Origin: Bolinopsis microptera
Lineage: Eukaryota > Ctenophora > Tentaculata > Lobata > Bolinopsidae
Reading direction: 5' to 3'
Length of the DNA stretch: 64,000 bases
NCBI RefSeq assembly: GCF_026151205.1
Contig: NC_087083.1
Span: forward strand, 6,054,460-6,118,459
Below the pieces are notes generated by a model. It did no database searches. It had not been told where the DNA came from and worked only from the letters and a program-made list of their open reading frames with translations. The translations under genes and the position numbers were made by a program. This document shows positions 1-12,037 of the stretch, in pieces (the first letter of the stretch is position 1; every line of letters begins with the position of its first letter).

Positions 1-2586
1 GCTGCTTCCAGTTCCGAGTTCGGCAACAGTTGGGCTGTTGATCCTGATACTGCAGTAATGGAACCAGAGGATGGTGCCCTCCCTATCTATAGGTATCTAC
101 TAAAGTACTAATATTACTAATATTACTAAAGTACTAATATTACTAATATTACTAAAGTACTAATATTACTAAAGTACTAATATTACTAATATTACTAAAG
201 TACTAATATCACCAATATTACTAAAGTACTAATATTACTAATATTACCAATATTACTAATATTACTAATATTACTAATATTACTAATATTACTAATATTA
301 CTAATATTACTAATATTACTAATATTACTAATATTACTAATATTACTAAAGTACTAATATTACTAAAGTACTAATATTACTAATATTACTAATATTACTA
401 ATAGTAATATAATAGTTCCCGCTACCAGAACAAGTAAATAAAGTAAAAGTGCTATAAATTTGTGGTATTTAAATTAGCTTGTTTTTACAATAAACACCTT
501 CAAGACCCTTTCTGACGTGACTCTGTTAAATACTCTTATGAAGGGAATAAAAGAGTATTATAAACTTATAAAGGAGTATTTGTCTCCATCTCTATAAGTC
601 AGTTAGCTGGATAAACTCTTTCTCTTTATAAGACGTAGTGCCTCAACTACACGACTACAATCTTAGCAGATATTGAGATATTGCTACATTTCACATCTGT
701 TTTCACAGAGATAGGCCCTGTGATGCTGTGCCAGCTGAAGAGAGATCTGCAGTTGAAGCTAGATGTAACGCAATCATGAACCTCGGGGACTTCAATATTC
801 TCGCAGGTAAAAACTTTAAGCTCTACTTATATTTTTAATAGATACGTTGTTTTAATGTCCGTATCATGACACACAAAATGTCGCACATGACGACGAACAT
901 AAAGGCTCCCCTTTATAATGTTAATGTTTGTTATACGTTACTGTTATACGTTAATGTCCTAACATACCCCTCTTACGCAAAGAAGGCAACGTGGTCGACT
1001 CAGAGAAGATTCTAGCAAACTGTTACTTTGACGGGTGTGCCGGGCTGGTGTTTGGAGCTGGGTGTAAGACTACTGGAGATGGTTCCTGTACTGCGGAGAT
1101 TGAGGACCTTATTGCTGCTGCTATAGCTGCAGGTTTGGGAGTGTCTTAACTTTTTTCCTTTCATATTAGTTTTCACGAAATTTTTGGGATTCTTGATTTT
1201 AAGCCTGTTTTGTTCCACCTAAGTATGAGTCTAACTTGATTCTATTCAGGAGGTTCTCTAAAGATGATATTTTATTCGAAGAATCCAAGAGCCTAAACTT
1301 TATATGATTCGCCTCTCCAAACAAATCTGAAGTGTCTTAACTTGCTACAGTTAAACCCAGATGTAACGCGGGCATCCCCTTTACCTGAATTATGGCTTAA
1401 CACTTTTACAGCAATAAATATAATGCGAATAAACAAAACCCCATATTTACCATGGCTGTACTTTCCCAAAATTCCGCGACAAATCAGGGTTTTACTGTAG
1501 CTCGCAATGACTTACTTAACAGTTTTCTTCTATTTACAGTTTTAGTTTAGAAAACTTTCTTAGCTTTTACGGAAGGAAACCTCTTTATATCTCATGTAAT
1601 TATGAAATGTTCTAAAGTTTCATAAAATTTCAGTCGTCGTAAGTTTTGTTATATTCTCAAGTAGTCCTTATAGTTATATCCAGTTCCGTAGAATCTGAAT
1701 GCTTCGTTTTAATGCTATGCACAATATCTTGCCTAATGCCTTGTATCTATTGTTTCAACTTTGTAACAGCCCTATATCTATTGTTCCAACTGTATCACAG
1801 CCTTATATCTTTATACCTATTGTTTCAACTTTGCCCTATATCTATTGTTCCAACTCTATAACAGGCTTACAACACTGAATAGTAATCCCCCACTGAATAG
1901 CAATCCCTCAAATCTCTAAATATACCTCTCTCCCCTCCTCTGACACCCTGTGTTGCCTCAACAGTAACATTTCTTGTGAGCAGCCAACAAGACTGGCGCC
2001 ACCCTAACGACCCTGGTAACAGTTCCCCAGCAACTCTTACCTAGCAACTCTTACCCAGCAACTCTTACCCAGCCCTCTAACACACCTGGATCATCCCCCA
2101 TCTACTGTAGTTATTGTTATATTATATAAGTGTACAATACTAAAGATTCAATATCTCTGAATTATTCAAACAGTCAATATGCTCTCATAACATTCTAACA
2201 CTGTTACTGTTGCTACTTAACCAGATTTACACCATTACATCACAGAGGGCTCTGGGCTACAGATCTTCCAATTCAACTTATGATTACGATCATAGAAAAT
2301 ATTTCCTTGTGTATAAAATGGTACCTAAGAAAGTAAGAAGGCTATATCATAACACTGTAACTATTACTAAACCAGATTTACCCTACCTCCCCCAGGTATG
2401 AGCATGGCAGAAGCTATAGCAAAGTACGGTAGTCAGGGTCTAGACTCAGCCTGCATGATGGGAATGGAGCTGGCAGGGGAGCTGGAGAGGTGGGGTGTGG
2501 ATATAGGGAGCGGGTGGAGGGAGCAGGTGAGCCCGCCGTGTCCGGGGGATCAGGAGATAGCTGCTATGAAGATATGTCCTACTTAG
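1..2586 (+). CDS. C-terminal exons of a von Willebrand factor D / C8 domain protein (5' partial)
   Basis: Four exons join in one frame: 1-92, 709-806, 983-1132 and 2396-2586 (stop TAG). All introns are GT-AG and the phases agree (2, 1, 1). The acceptor at 983 could also be 986, which drops one Glu codon. The joined peptide has the cysteine pattern of the C8 module that follows a VWD domain: a Cys in RCNAIMNL, the pair in ANCYFDGC, then GAGCK, GSCTAE, SACMMGM, and a final PPCPGD with KICPT. The first exon carries EFGNSWAVDPDT, like the end of a VWD domain. VWD proteins are normally secreted or matrix/mucus proteins. The 5' end, signal peptide and main VWD fold lie outside the window. An AATAAA at 2910-2915 could be the polyadenylation signal. 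Family assignment is fairly sure; the role is unknown. Confidence 0.72.
105..405. repeat. 9-bp microsatellite (TAATATTAC)n
   Basis: Roughly 300 bases of tandem TAATATTAC units, with interspersed TAAAGTAC variants, lie in the first intron of the VWD-type gene, starting a few bases after the donor at 93. Confidence 0.95.
1432..1499. repeat. Short palindromic MITE-like element, copy 1
   Basis: Imperfect terminal inverted repeats, AAACAAAACCCCATATTTAC at the left and GCGACAAATCAGGGTTTT at the right, enclose about 30 bases. A better-preserved relative lies at 7562-7633, so this is a dispersed family and not a chance hairpin. This copy is in the last intron of the VWD-type gene. Confidence 0.6.
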
Positions 2587-2995
2587 TGGGGAGGCTGTTT
2601 GGCGGAGAGGAGAGTTAGAGGTGGAGGCAGGTTTGTGAAGATATTAGAGACAGTGGGGGTTAATGGAGGTGATCGGTTAATGCAATAATGCAGTCATGGT
2701 TTTAAAACGGCCGTTCATTCGAAATGAAGCTCGTAATCTTTTTGTGTGATGTTTTCATATTTTTAGAATTTTAGAATTGTTGACCAAGTTTTCAAGTTTT
2801 GCTTACACCATTTTTGATACAATTGTATGGATAACACTTGAGATTTGATAATATAAAATTGTTAAAAATGTATTTTTACTAGTTTACTTACAGAAAAAAT
2901 GTGTTTATAAATAAAAGCCATGATTAGACTTTACAATTTATGAACCAATAAATTAATATTCAAGCACACAATTTGTTCATTAATTTGTAGTTTAC
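2587..2995. other. Intergenic stretch between convergent genes
   Basis: AT-rich sequence between the stop of the VWD-type gene (+) and the last visible FoxG-like exon (-). It contains the AATAAA at 2910-2915. The minus strand was read for the missing half of the forkhead domain; none was seen. Confidence 0.7.
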
Positions 2996-5900
2996 CTGTT
3001 TGTTATCCCGATAGTATGGAAACTTTCCCATTATAAACTCGTATATCTCACTAAGAGTCAATCTTTGGTTGGGAGAGGACCTTATAGCCATGGCTATCAG
3101 TGCGTTGTAACTGAAATTGAGTGAGATTAGAAGTTAATATTGTAACCGGAAATAAAGGAGGCTAGATTTGCTTTGTTAGGACTCTCGCTCATTAATAATA
3201 ATTATTTCTCGGTAATTCAGATAGGTGAATTATGAATGTGATTCTTTATAAAATTCTTATTAAATCAGTTTCAAATCACAAGATATGAAAAAAAAAAACA
3301 AAAATATCTATTATCAGTATCACAAATTTATATGCTAAAATAGCACACGTGGAGGTTTGTTACATTAGTTTGGGTTACGGAGTTTCCAATTCAACTTATT
3401 ATAACTACGAAACTATTCGTTGTGTTTGAAAAAGTACCTGTAAGGGGGCTTTGCAAACTTGGTGGCAGGTTTCACTTGCTCAGTGTTGAGGGAAACAGTC
3501 ACTTGGGTTCCTTGTTCCGTTAAGTTAGGAGGTGTCCTCCGGACTGGAAATAATAAATCATTTAGATTATGTAATGAATCAATACATACATAATATTATC
3601 ATTAAGGTATGATGGAGGACTTGATGGAGGGAAAGAGGAGGCGAAGGAGTGATGGAGGGAAAGAGGGAGAGAAGGAGTGAGGGAGGGAAAGAGGGAGAGA
3701 AGGAGTGAGGGAGGGAAAGAGGGAGAGAAGGAGTGAGGGAGGGAAAGAGGAGGCGAAGGAGTGAGGGAGGGAAAGAGGGAGAGAAGGAGTGAGGGAGGGA
3801 AAGAGGGAGAGAAGGAGTGATGGAGGGAAAGAGGGAGAGAAGGAGTGAGGGAGGGAAAGAGGAGGCGAAGGAGTGAGGGAGGGAAAGAGGGAGAGAAGGA
3901 GTGAGGGAGGGAAAGAGGGAGAGAAGGAGTGATGGAGGGAAAGAGGGAGAGAAGGAGTGAGGGAGGGAAAGAGGAGGCGAAGGAGTGATGGAGGGAAAGA
4001 GGGAGAGAAGGAGTGATGGAGGGAAAGAGGGAGAGAAGGAGTGATGGAGGGAAAGAGGGAGAGAAGGAGTGAGGGAGGGAAAGAGGGAGAGAAGGAGTGA
4101 GGGAGGGAAAGAGGGAGAGAAGGAGTGAGGGAGGGAAAGAGGAGGCGAAGGAGTGATGGAGGGAAAGAGGGAGAGAAGGAGTGATGGAGGGAAAGAGGGA
4201 GAGAAGGAGTGATGGAGGGAAAGAGGAGGCGAAGGAGTGAGGGAGGGAAAGAGGGGGAGAAGGAGTGATGGAGGGAAAGATGAGGCGAAGGAGTGATGGA
4301 GGGAAAGAGGGAGAGAAGGAGTGATGGAGGGAAAGAGGGAGAGAAGGAGTGAGGGAGGGAAAGAGGGAGAGAAGGAGTGAGGGAGGGAAAGAGGGAGAGA
4401 AGGAGTGATGGAGGGAAAGAGGGAGAGAAGGAGTGAGGGAGGGAAAGAGGGGGAGAAGGAGTGAGGGAGGGAAAGAGGGAGAGAAGGAGTTAGGGAGGGA
4501 AAGAGGGAGAGAAGGAGTGATGGAGGGAAAGAGGGAGATAAGGAGTGAGGGAGGGAAAGAGGGAGAGAAGGAGTGAGGGAGGGAAAGAGGGAGATAAGGA
4601 GTGAGGGAGGGAAAGAGGGAGAGAAGGAGTGAGGGAGGGAAAGAGGGAGAGAAGGAGTGAGGGAGGGAAAGAGGGGGAGAAGGAGTGATGGAGGGAAAGA
4701 GGGAGAGAAGGAGTGAGGGAGGGAAAGAGGGAGAGAAGGAGTGATGGAGGGAAAGAGGGAGAGAAGGAGTGAGGGAGGGAAAGAGGGAGAGAAGGAGTGA
4801 GGGAGGGAAAGAGGGAGAGAAGGAGTGATGGAGGGAAAGAGGGAGAGAAGGAGTGAGGGAGGGAAAGAGGGGGAGAAGGAGTGATGGAGGGAAAGAGGGA
4901 GAGAAGGAGTGAGGGAGGGAAAGAGGGAGAGAAGGAGTGATGGAGGGAAAGAGGGAGAGAAGGAGTGAGGGAGGGAAAGAGGGAGAGAAGGAGTGAGGGA
5001 GGGAAAGAGGGAGAGAAGGAGTGATGGAGGGAAAGAGGGAGAGAAGGAGTGAGGGAGGGAAAGAGGGAGAGAAGGAGTGAGGGAGGGAAAGAGGGAGAGA
5101 AGGAGTGATGGAGGGAAAGAGGGAGAGAAGGAGTGAGGGAGGGAAAGAGGGGGAGAAGGAGTGATGGAGGGAAAGAGGGAGAGAAGGAGTGAGGGAGGGA
5201 AAGAGGGAGAGAAGGAGTGATGGAGGGAAAGAGGGAGAGAAGGAGTGAGGGAGGGAAAGAGGGAGAGAAGGAGTGAGGGAGGGAAAGAGGGAGAGAAGGA
5301 GTGATGGAGGGAAAGAGGAAGAGAAGGAGTGATGGAGGGAAAGAGGGAGAGAAGGAGTGAGGGAGGGAAAGAGGGAGAGAAGGAGTGATGGAGGGAAAGA
5401 GGGAGAGAAGGAGTGAGGGAGGGAAAGAGGGAGAGAAGGAGTGATGGAGGGAAAGAGGGAGAGAAGGAGTGAGGGAGGGAAAGAGGGAGAGAAGGAGTGA
5501 GGGAGGGAAAGAGGGAGAGAAGGAGTGATGGAGGGAAAGAGGGAGAGAAGGAGTGAGGGAGGGAAAGAGGGAGAGAAGGAGTGATGGAGGGAAAGAGGGA
5601 GAGAAGGAGTGATGGAGGGAAAGAGGGAGAGAAGGAGTGAGGGAGGGAAAGAGGGAGAGAAGGAGTGATGGAGGGAAAGAGGGGAGAGAAGGAGTGAGGG
5701 AGGGAAAGAGGGAGAGAAGGAGTGATGGAGGGAAAGAGGGAGAGAAGGAGTGATGGAGGGAAAGAGGGAGAGAAGGAGTGATGTAGGGAAAGAGGGGGCG
5801 AAGGAGTGAGGGAGGGAAAGAGGGAGAGAAGGAGTGAGGGAGGGAAAGAGGGAGAGAAGGAGTGAGGGAGGGAAAGAGGAGGCGAAGGAGTGATGGAGGG

Positions 5901-7947
5901 AAAGAGGAGGCGAAGGAGTGATGGAGGGAAAGAGGGAGAGAAGGAGTGATGGAGGGAAAGAGGGAGAGAAGGAGTGATGGAGGGAAAGAGGGAGAGAAGG
6001 AGTGATGGAGGGAAAGAGGGAGAGAAGGAGTGATGGAGGGAAAGAGGGAGAGAAGGAGTGATGGAGGGAAAGAGGGAGAGAAGGAGTGAGGGAGGGAAAG
6101 AGGGGGAGAAGGAGTGAGGGAGGGAAAGAGGGGGAGAAGGAGTGATGGAGGGAAAGAGGGGGAGAAGGAGTGATGGAGGGAAAGAGGGGGAGAAGGAGTG
6201 ATGGAGGGAAAGAGGAGGCGAAGGAGTGATGGAGGGAAAGAGGGAGAGAAGGAGTGATGGAGGGAAAGAGGGAGAGAAGGAGTGAGGGAGGGAAAGAGGG
6301 AGATAAGGAGTGAGGGAGGGAAAGAGGGGGAGAAGGAGTGAGGGAGGGAAAGAGGGAGAGAAGGAGTGAGGGAGGGAAAGAGGAGGCGAAGGAGTGATGG
6401 AGGGAAAGAGGGAGAGAAGGAGTGATGGAGGGAAAGAGGGAGAGAAGGAGTGAGGGAGGGAAAGAGGGGGAGAAGGAGTGATGGAGGGAGAGAGGGAGAG
6501 AAGGAGTGATGGAGGGAAAGAGGGAGAGAAGGAGTGAGGGAGGGAAAGAGGGAGAGAAGGAGTGATGGAGGGAAAGAGGGAGAGAAGGAGTGATGGAGGG
6601 AAAGAGGGAGAGAAGGAGTGAGGGAGGGAAAGAGGGAGAGAAGGAGTGATGGAGGGAAAGAGGGGGAGAAGGAGTGATGGAGGGAAAGAGGGAGAGAAGG
6701 AGTGATGGAGGGAAAGAGGGAGAGAAGGAGTGAGGGAGGGAAAGAGGGAGAGAAGGAGTGATGGAGGGAAAGAGGGGGAGAAGGAGTGATGGAGGGAAAG
6801 AGGGGGAGAAGGAGTGAGGGAGGGAAAGAGGGGGAGAAGGAGTGATGGAGGGAAAGAGGGGGAGAAGGAGTGATGGAGGGAAAGAGGGGGAGAAGGAGTG
6901 ATGGAGGGAAAGAGGGAGAGAAGGAGTGATGGAGGGAAAGAGGGAGAGAAGGAGTGAGGGAGGGAAAGAGGGAGATAAGGAGTGAGGGAGAGAGTGATGG
7001 GGACTATGACTTACCAGGAGTAGTAGAGAAGATAGTAGGAGGAGACGTGGGAGAGGAGGTAGGTGACTTCATGTTGGCATCTGGCTTGATCAGATTGTCA
7101 ATACTAAACGCGTTACATTTCTCAGATTGCGTCTTTGAGGGTGTCATCCGCTGCTGAAGGGATATTAGATTTTATAAAATGTTGACCAAAACCAGTGCGC
7201 AAGAATTTAGTAACAATTACAGAATGTTGCCGGATAAAGCTTGTGATAAATATTATAAGTAAAATCATGATAAGATATTAAGGACTAGAGATAACCATGT
7301 AAACCATGTTAACCATGTTAACCATGTTAACCATGTTAACCATGTTAACCATGATAACCATGTTAACCATACTGACCAGAAGACTAGAAGTCAGAGAGAA
7401 GGGGGTCGAGAGAGCAGGTATTGTCAGCATTTCACTTCTAGCAGGGGACTCCGGACAGTTAGAAAACTGAACCGGAGATCCAGACACAGATCCGGTGATC
7501 GGGGGAGTGACTTCGTGTCGGGCCTGAACGCGTCACGGATTAGAATACTTAAATTTTATGCAGTAAAAACCCGATTTACCGCAAACGCAGCTTTAGCCTA
7601 TCCCCAAAGCTCAGCGGCAAATCAGGGTTTTACTTTACATTATAATAGAGTAATAGGAACGTTATGATAAAGGTATATACTTATACGTGTAAGAAAATCT
7701 TTTAATTAAGACATCAAAGTTAGAGGCAGATTTGGATGTGTCCTTTGTGAAGAACTCGTGGTCATGAATTTATATAAGTTTTGATAATGAGATATTTCCT
7801 TGTGTTTCACATAGTGAACTAAAACGTGTGTAAAAGTAACCTGAAGAGGGGATGATGCGGTGGAGGTAGTCCTCAGTTCGTTGCGAAGGTCCGGTAGTTG
7901 ACCCCACTTCTCCGAGTTGATAGGAATTTGAACAACAGACATTTTAA
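2996..7947 (-). CDS. FoxG-like forkhead transcription factor, 5' exons only (forkhead domain cut after its first half)
   Basis: Four minus-strand exons join with consistent phases: 7841-7947 (ATG at 7940-7942; an in-frame upstream ATG at 7955-7957 is an alternative), 7015-7153, 3438-3543 and 2996-3110. Exon 2 carries an EH1-type motif, FSIDNLIK, the Groucho/TLE-binding motif of FoxG and related repressors. Exons 3 and 4 give [15 protein letters not shown], then [12 protein letters not shown] and FPYYRDNKQ, which is the first half of a forkhead DNA-binding domain and closest by eye to FoxG/BF-1 and sloppy-paired. Exon 4 ends at a good donor (CAG|GTAAAC). The expected next segment, the recognition helix beginning GWQNSIRHN, is not found between 2995 and 1 on this strand. 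Either it lies beyond the window, overlapping the VWD gene antisense, or the gene is truncated. Without splicing, the frame stops 12 codons past the donor. FoxG factors pattern anterior/neural tissue in bilaterians; function here is inference. Confidence 0.85.
3340..3440. repeat. Dispersed repeat copy flanking FoxG-like exon 3
   Basis: About 75 bases, from TGGGTTACGGAGTTTCC to AAAGTACCT, match 2253-2328 in the VWD-gene intron, which runs from TGGGCTACAGATCTTCC to ATGGTACCT. They share TTCCAATTCAACTTAT and TTGTGT blocks. A more distant relative sits next to FoxG-like exon 1 at about 7760-7830. Confidence 0.5.
3606..6995. repeat. 28-bp purine-only minisatellite, about 120 copies
   Basis: The tandem unit is GAGGGAGGGAAAGAG then GGAGAGAAGGAGT. 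Variants include GATGGAGGG for GAGGGAGGG, GGAGGCGAAGG for GGAGAGAAGG, and one-base-shorter GGGGGAGAAGG units. The plus strand is almost entirely A and G over about 3.4 kb. The array fills nearly all of the intron between FoxG-like exons 2 and 3, so the sense transcript of that gene would carry a matching polypyrimidine tract. Variants recur in blocks, which suggests higher-order duplication. Confidence 0.98.
7292..7378. repeat. 9-bp tandem repeat (CCATGTTAA)n
   Basis: About nine copies of CCATGTTAA, with minor variants, lie in the first visible FoxG-like intron. The apparent Met-Val-Asn open frame on the minus strand is a by-product of the 9-bp period. Confidence 0.9.
7497..7535 (-). pseudogene. 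Relic copy of part of FoxG-like exon 2
   Basis: Plus-strand GTGACTTCGTGTCGG and TGAACGCGTCAC match the exon 2 blocks GTGACTTCATGTTGG and TAAACGCGTTAC in the same order. About 24 bases between them, which encode the core of the EH1 motif, are missing. The copy lies in the intron directly upstream of exon 2 in transcript order. No usable splice sites or phase were seen, so it looks like a decayed partial exon duplication. Confidence 0.45.
7562..7633. repeat. Short palindromic MITE-like element, copy 2
   Basis: AGTAAAAACCCGATTTACCG at the left and CGGCAAATCAGGGTTTTACT at the right are near-perfect inverted repeats around about 30 bases. The same family is seen at 1432-1499. Confidence 0.7.
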
Positions 7948-7957
7948 CTGGAAACAT

Positions 7958-10900
7958 GGGTTGTTGTTAAAAGTGGGATAGAACTGAACAATGAAAATAA
8001 ACACTTAACGTTATTTCAAAAAATAACATCTGCGTATCTTTCCTAACCACCCTCAGAATATCCCTTAGACACTGTAACATTCTGAATCTCAACTCTGACA
8101 AGAGAATATCTATCACCATGGTGACCTCACAATTTGACCAAAATTTAAACTAATTGCATTATCATTACCCGACCAATCTCGTGAGTAAAAGGCAGTCGGC
8201 TAACTATCGCTGCTCATGGACCGATAATTATGAAATTGGTCGAATGAAATAATAAATAATTGTAATAAACTATAATGCAAGTTCGGTAAATCTCTAACTA
8301 TGGGAAAAATATCGTTTAACGATGAGTTTCTCATGTGGTGGTTGGAGACGCGCGCACGTGATCAACACCATGGTCGTCATGGGGATTGGTCGTCATGGTT
8401 GTAAAGGCAGTTGATTGGTCGACTACGGTGTGAACTTGAGCTTGAAAGCTGGTTAATACAATTAGCTAAACAAATCTACAATTCGGAATTAGTGGTTGAT
8501 AACTCAGATAAGTCGGGAAAATACAGTAGCAGCTATTAACGAGCTGGTAAACGGTCGTTGATATTTTCCCAAATAATTGGGGATAAACCGTGCGAATATC
8601 ATCTGCACGCTCTACAACTACTTTTAATCGCTGTACTAGTTAAACCTAAAATTGACAGATGAGAGGAAGATTTTTAGCTGCAATTTGAGTTATAATCTCG
8701 AAATTGTATCCAATTTGTGCGTGACGTGTAACGGAGAAAGATTTGGTTTGCGTAGGTTGACGAAAGTAATTTCACGGCAAATGCTTCTAAGCGATTATTA
8801 GTTACACGTACAGATGCCACTTCAAAGTGTTTTTGTTATTTATCTGAAATTGTTTATAGATTATAAAAACAATTAGATTTTACGTCGATTATATCGGCAA
8901 TAGTGTAAGATCGTACTCAGCCAAGAAATCCGGTAATTTTTCAAACGGTGCTTAATTTTAAATATTTTTATTTGTACTGAAACATGAGTAATTTGATAAC
9001 CGTGATAATTATGGGATCACCATTTCCAAACTTAATGTCCTGTATTATCGATGAGTCCACCGCATAATTTTGTAATCGAGCAAAACAAATTATTCTGTGT
9101 TTTGCTGTTGTAAAAGCTTAAAAGGAGTGCGGAGAACAAAAACACGATAATGGACAAAAACCTATTATGAACTTATGAAGTAGATTGAAAATATCTAAAC
9201 GGCGCAACAATGTGGATTTTTCGACAGAAATTATAAAATTCAGAAAAAAACCATAGTCGATGTAAAGTTACTACATATTAGCTTTTTAGAAAATAAGTGG
9301 CAATATATTGGATTCTTATAAATAAATCTTATAAAGTTATAAGATAAGGTGGCAATATATTGAATTCTTATAAGTAAATCTTATAAAACACAATATTGAA
9401 CTTTTTAAAGCAAATCTTATAATCTTAATGGAAATACTGGATTTTATTTTAAAAAACCCTTATACTCTTATAGTTATAAAACGCGCTGGCAATACTAAAT
9501 CATAATAAGTAAATTTTATAAAAAAAGCTAGCAATTATAATGGATTTCAATAAATAAATTTTATAAAACGCGCTGGCAATACTGGATTTTGATAAGTAAA
9601 CCTTATACAACACAGAATTTTCAATTTAAAACGTATACTGACATTACCAGCTGGTTAAGATGTGAAAGGTGGTATCCCAAAGTTTAAGGAACGTAATACT
9701 ATTAAGTAATAACATTACCAATAGCAATACTATTAAATAACATTACCAATAGCAATCTATCCAAATATTATGATTGTCGGATTTCTACATTTCGTAGAAT
9801 ACAAAGTATCGCCCTGATTTACTTGGAAATCTATTTCAGAGATACAAGTTTCTGATTAATTGATGAGGTATGAATCATCCGGTCCGATTGCACAAATGAA
9901 TTTTTGTTGATAAATACACAAGGTCGAGATTTGATAAGAACATTAAACAACGTCGTGAAATTCTGGGCAACAATTTTAACATGATTGTTATTAAATAAAG
10001 ATTTTAAACAAGGGATAACATCAAAATCGAATCTTTCCCTAAAAATATAACAGGAGGTCAACAAGATTTTAACAGGAGTTCAATTTAGGGTATCCTAATG
10101 TATGGCACATAAGTATAATCGCTCACATGCATTTTACATAAGCGTAAATCTCGGTGCATCTAATTCTTGGAAACCTTGGATTTGTTGGGATATAAACTAG
10201 TCTAAACTAAGACTACTACAAGTCTAGTTGACCATGTGTCTTTTTATGGACTGACCTCCGTAGCAGACAAGTTCTGTTTGTTACCCAAATGAGCTCCTAA
10301 CCAGCATGTTGCTTACACAATGTTATGTTGTCAGATATAATAATAAAGTTTTTGCAATGTTCCATGATGAAGTTCGGAGACTCGGAGAGTAAACTTAGGC
10401 CAGAAAAGGATGAAGTAAGAAAAACATCAAGGGTGATATACTTAGCCTGATAAAATACGTATATCATCAGGAGTGATAGGCTAAAATAAAATAATGTTCG
10501 ACTTCAGGTAGAAATGTGTTAAATACGTCCCAATATCCCGATATCCGCTAACAATTCCGGGACTAACAACCACAACTCATACTCAGAGATCAGTCACTGC
10601 TCCCACTTACAGACCGAGACTATATAACTTGCACTCTGTGACTGCTCCGTGCAACTAACACCACTCCGTGACTAACCCCAATGATCTTACCCCAGATCCC
10701 TCTGTAACGAGGTGCTTGTGAATCTTATCCAAATAATTATCAAGTCAGCCCCTATGAATAATACATGGGGGGCACAACCTAAAGTTACAATATAGACTAA
10801 TGAATTTAGCTGCCCCCCTATAATATCTCTTTATCAGCGAGATCCCTGCACAAATTGAATAGCTTGTAAACCCGTTTAAATAAGCACTAGGGATAATTAA

Positions 10901-12006
10901 GGGTTAAACAAATGACAGGCAGCTGACATTTGACAACAATGATATTGCTAAAGGAGCACACACACACACAATGGGGGTGGTGTACCTTAGAAACAACATC
11001 AGGGAGAATCAACCCAATCAGAACGGTGGTTTAAACCCCACGTGTTTAGTTTTGTGAATTAAACTGTGCTGATCTGCGTTGAAAGGACAGTAAAGACTGG
11101 AGAGATGCACTTCGATGTTTTTAAACTGCAGTTCACCGGTCCATGAATATTCACAAACTCGTTACTACAATGACCGCGTATTACAGCATGCCCTGCACAA
11201 ATCATTGTCATTTTACATTAGGTCCAGCTCTGGAGCTAGCTTAACTGCCTCCGCTGGAACTTGTTTCAATTTCCCTGTGCTGCACCCCTGACGCCAGGGC
11301 CGACCTCTATAAAGGACCTGTATAAAGGACCCGGGTCGAGGGGGCCCCGGGTGAGGTGAGTGTGAAGGAAATTATGTCAGAAATCTGGCGACTGGAGGAG
11401 GGTAGGTTTGCTCCTTACCATATCACGTGGCCTTGTTTTTTGTTAATACTTTACCAAGGGGGATCCTTGAAGTTTTATTCAGACCCGCCAATTAACCTGC
11501 CCCACACGTGAGGCACAAAACAAATAGGAGAAAACTCATAATTGGGGTGGTGCGGATGATACAGCACAGAGCTGACTGACCTCCCTCCTCTCTTCGCTGT
11601 CGCAGTTTGTAATGCTAACTAGCCCATTGTTCCTGCAGCAGATTGTTGACACCAGAGCATGTTGCATTATTCAACCCCGGTCCTATTTTAGTGAGGTTGC
11701 AGGGGGTTGAGTGGAGCCGGGAGGAGCGCTGGAGAGACCAGCCCGCAAGTTTTATGAAATACAACTCACATCTCGCATCTCTTATTCAACAGTCAATATA
11801 AATGCAGATAAGAGATATGGCTGAGAGGTTGGGACATTCTCCCCGGTGCGGTATAAAGAAACCATAAATTAGTAGCTGTATCGTATTAGGAGGGGAGGCG
11901 GTGCATGAGCATTGTTTCCTTGATTGGTTTAAAGGATAATTAGTATTCATAGATCTCCCAGTCAGGACGACTACAAACCATATAGTGCAAATAGTGAAAC
12001 ACGAGC

Positions 12007-12037
<31 letters not shown>

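Noticed and set aside
3606-6995. Possible CRISPR-like or coding interpretation of the purine array
   Set aside because: There are no unique spacers, only one variable 28-bp unit. It is a tandem minisatellite in a eukaryotic intron.
9831-10064. 77-codon minus-strand frame
   Set aside because: Composition is biased to AT-rich codons, with no domain and no splice signals; probably chance.
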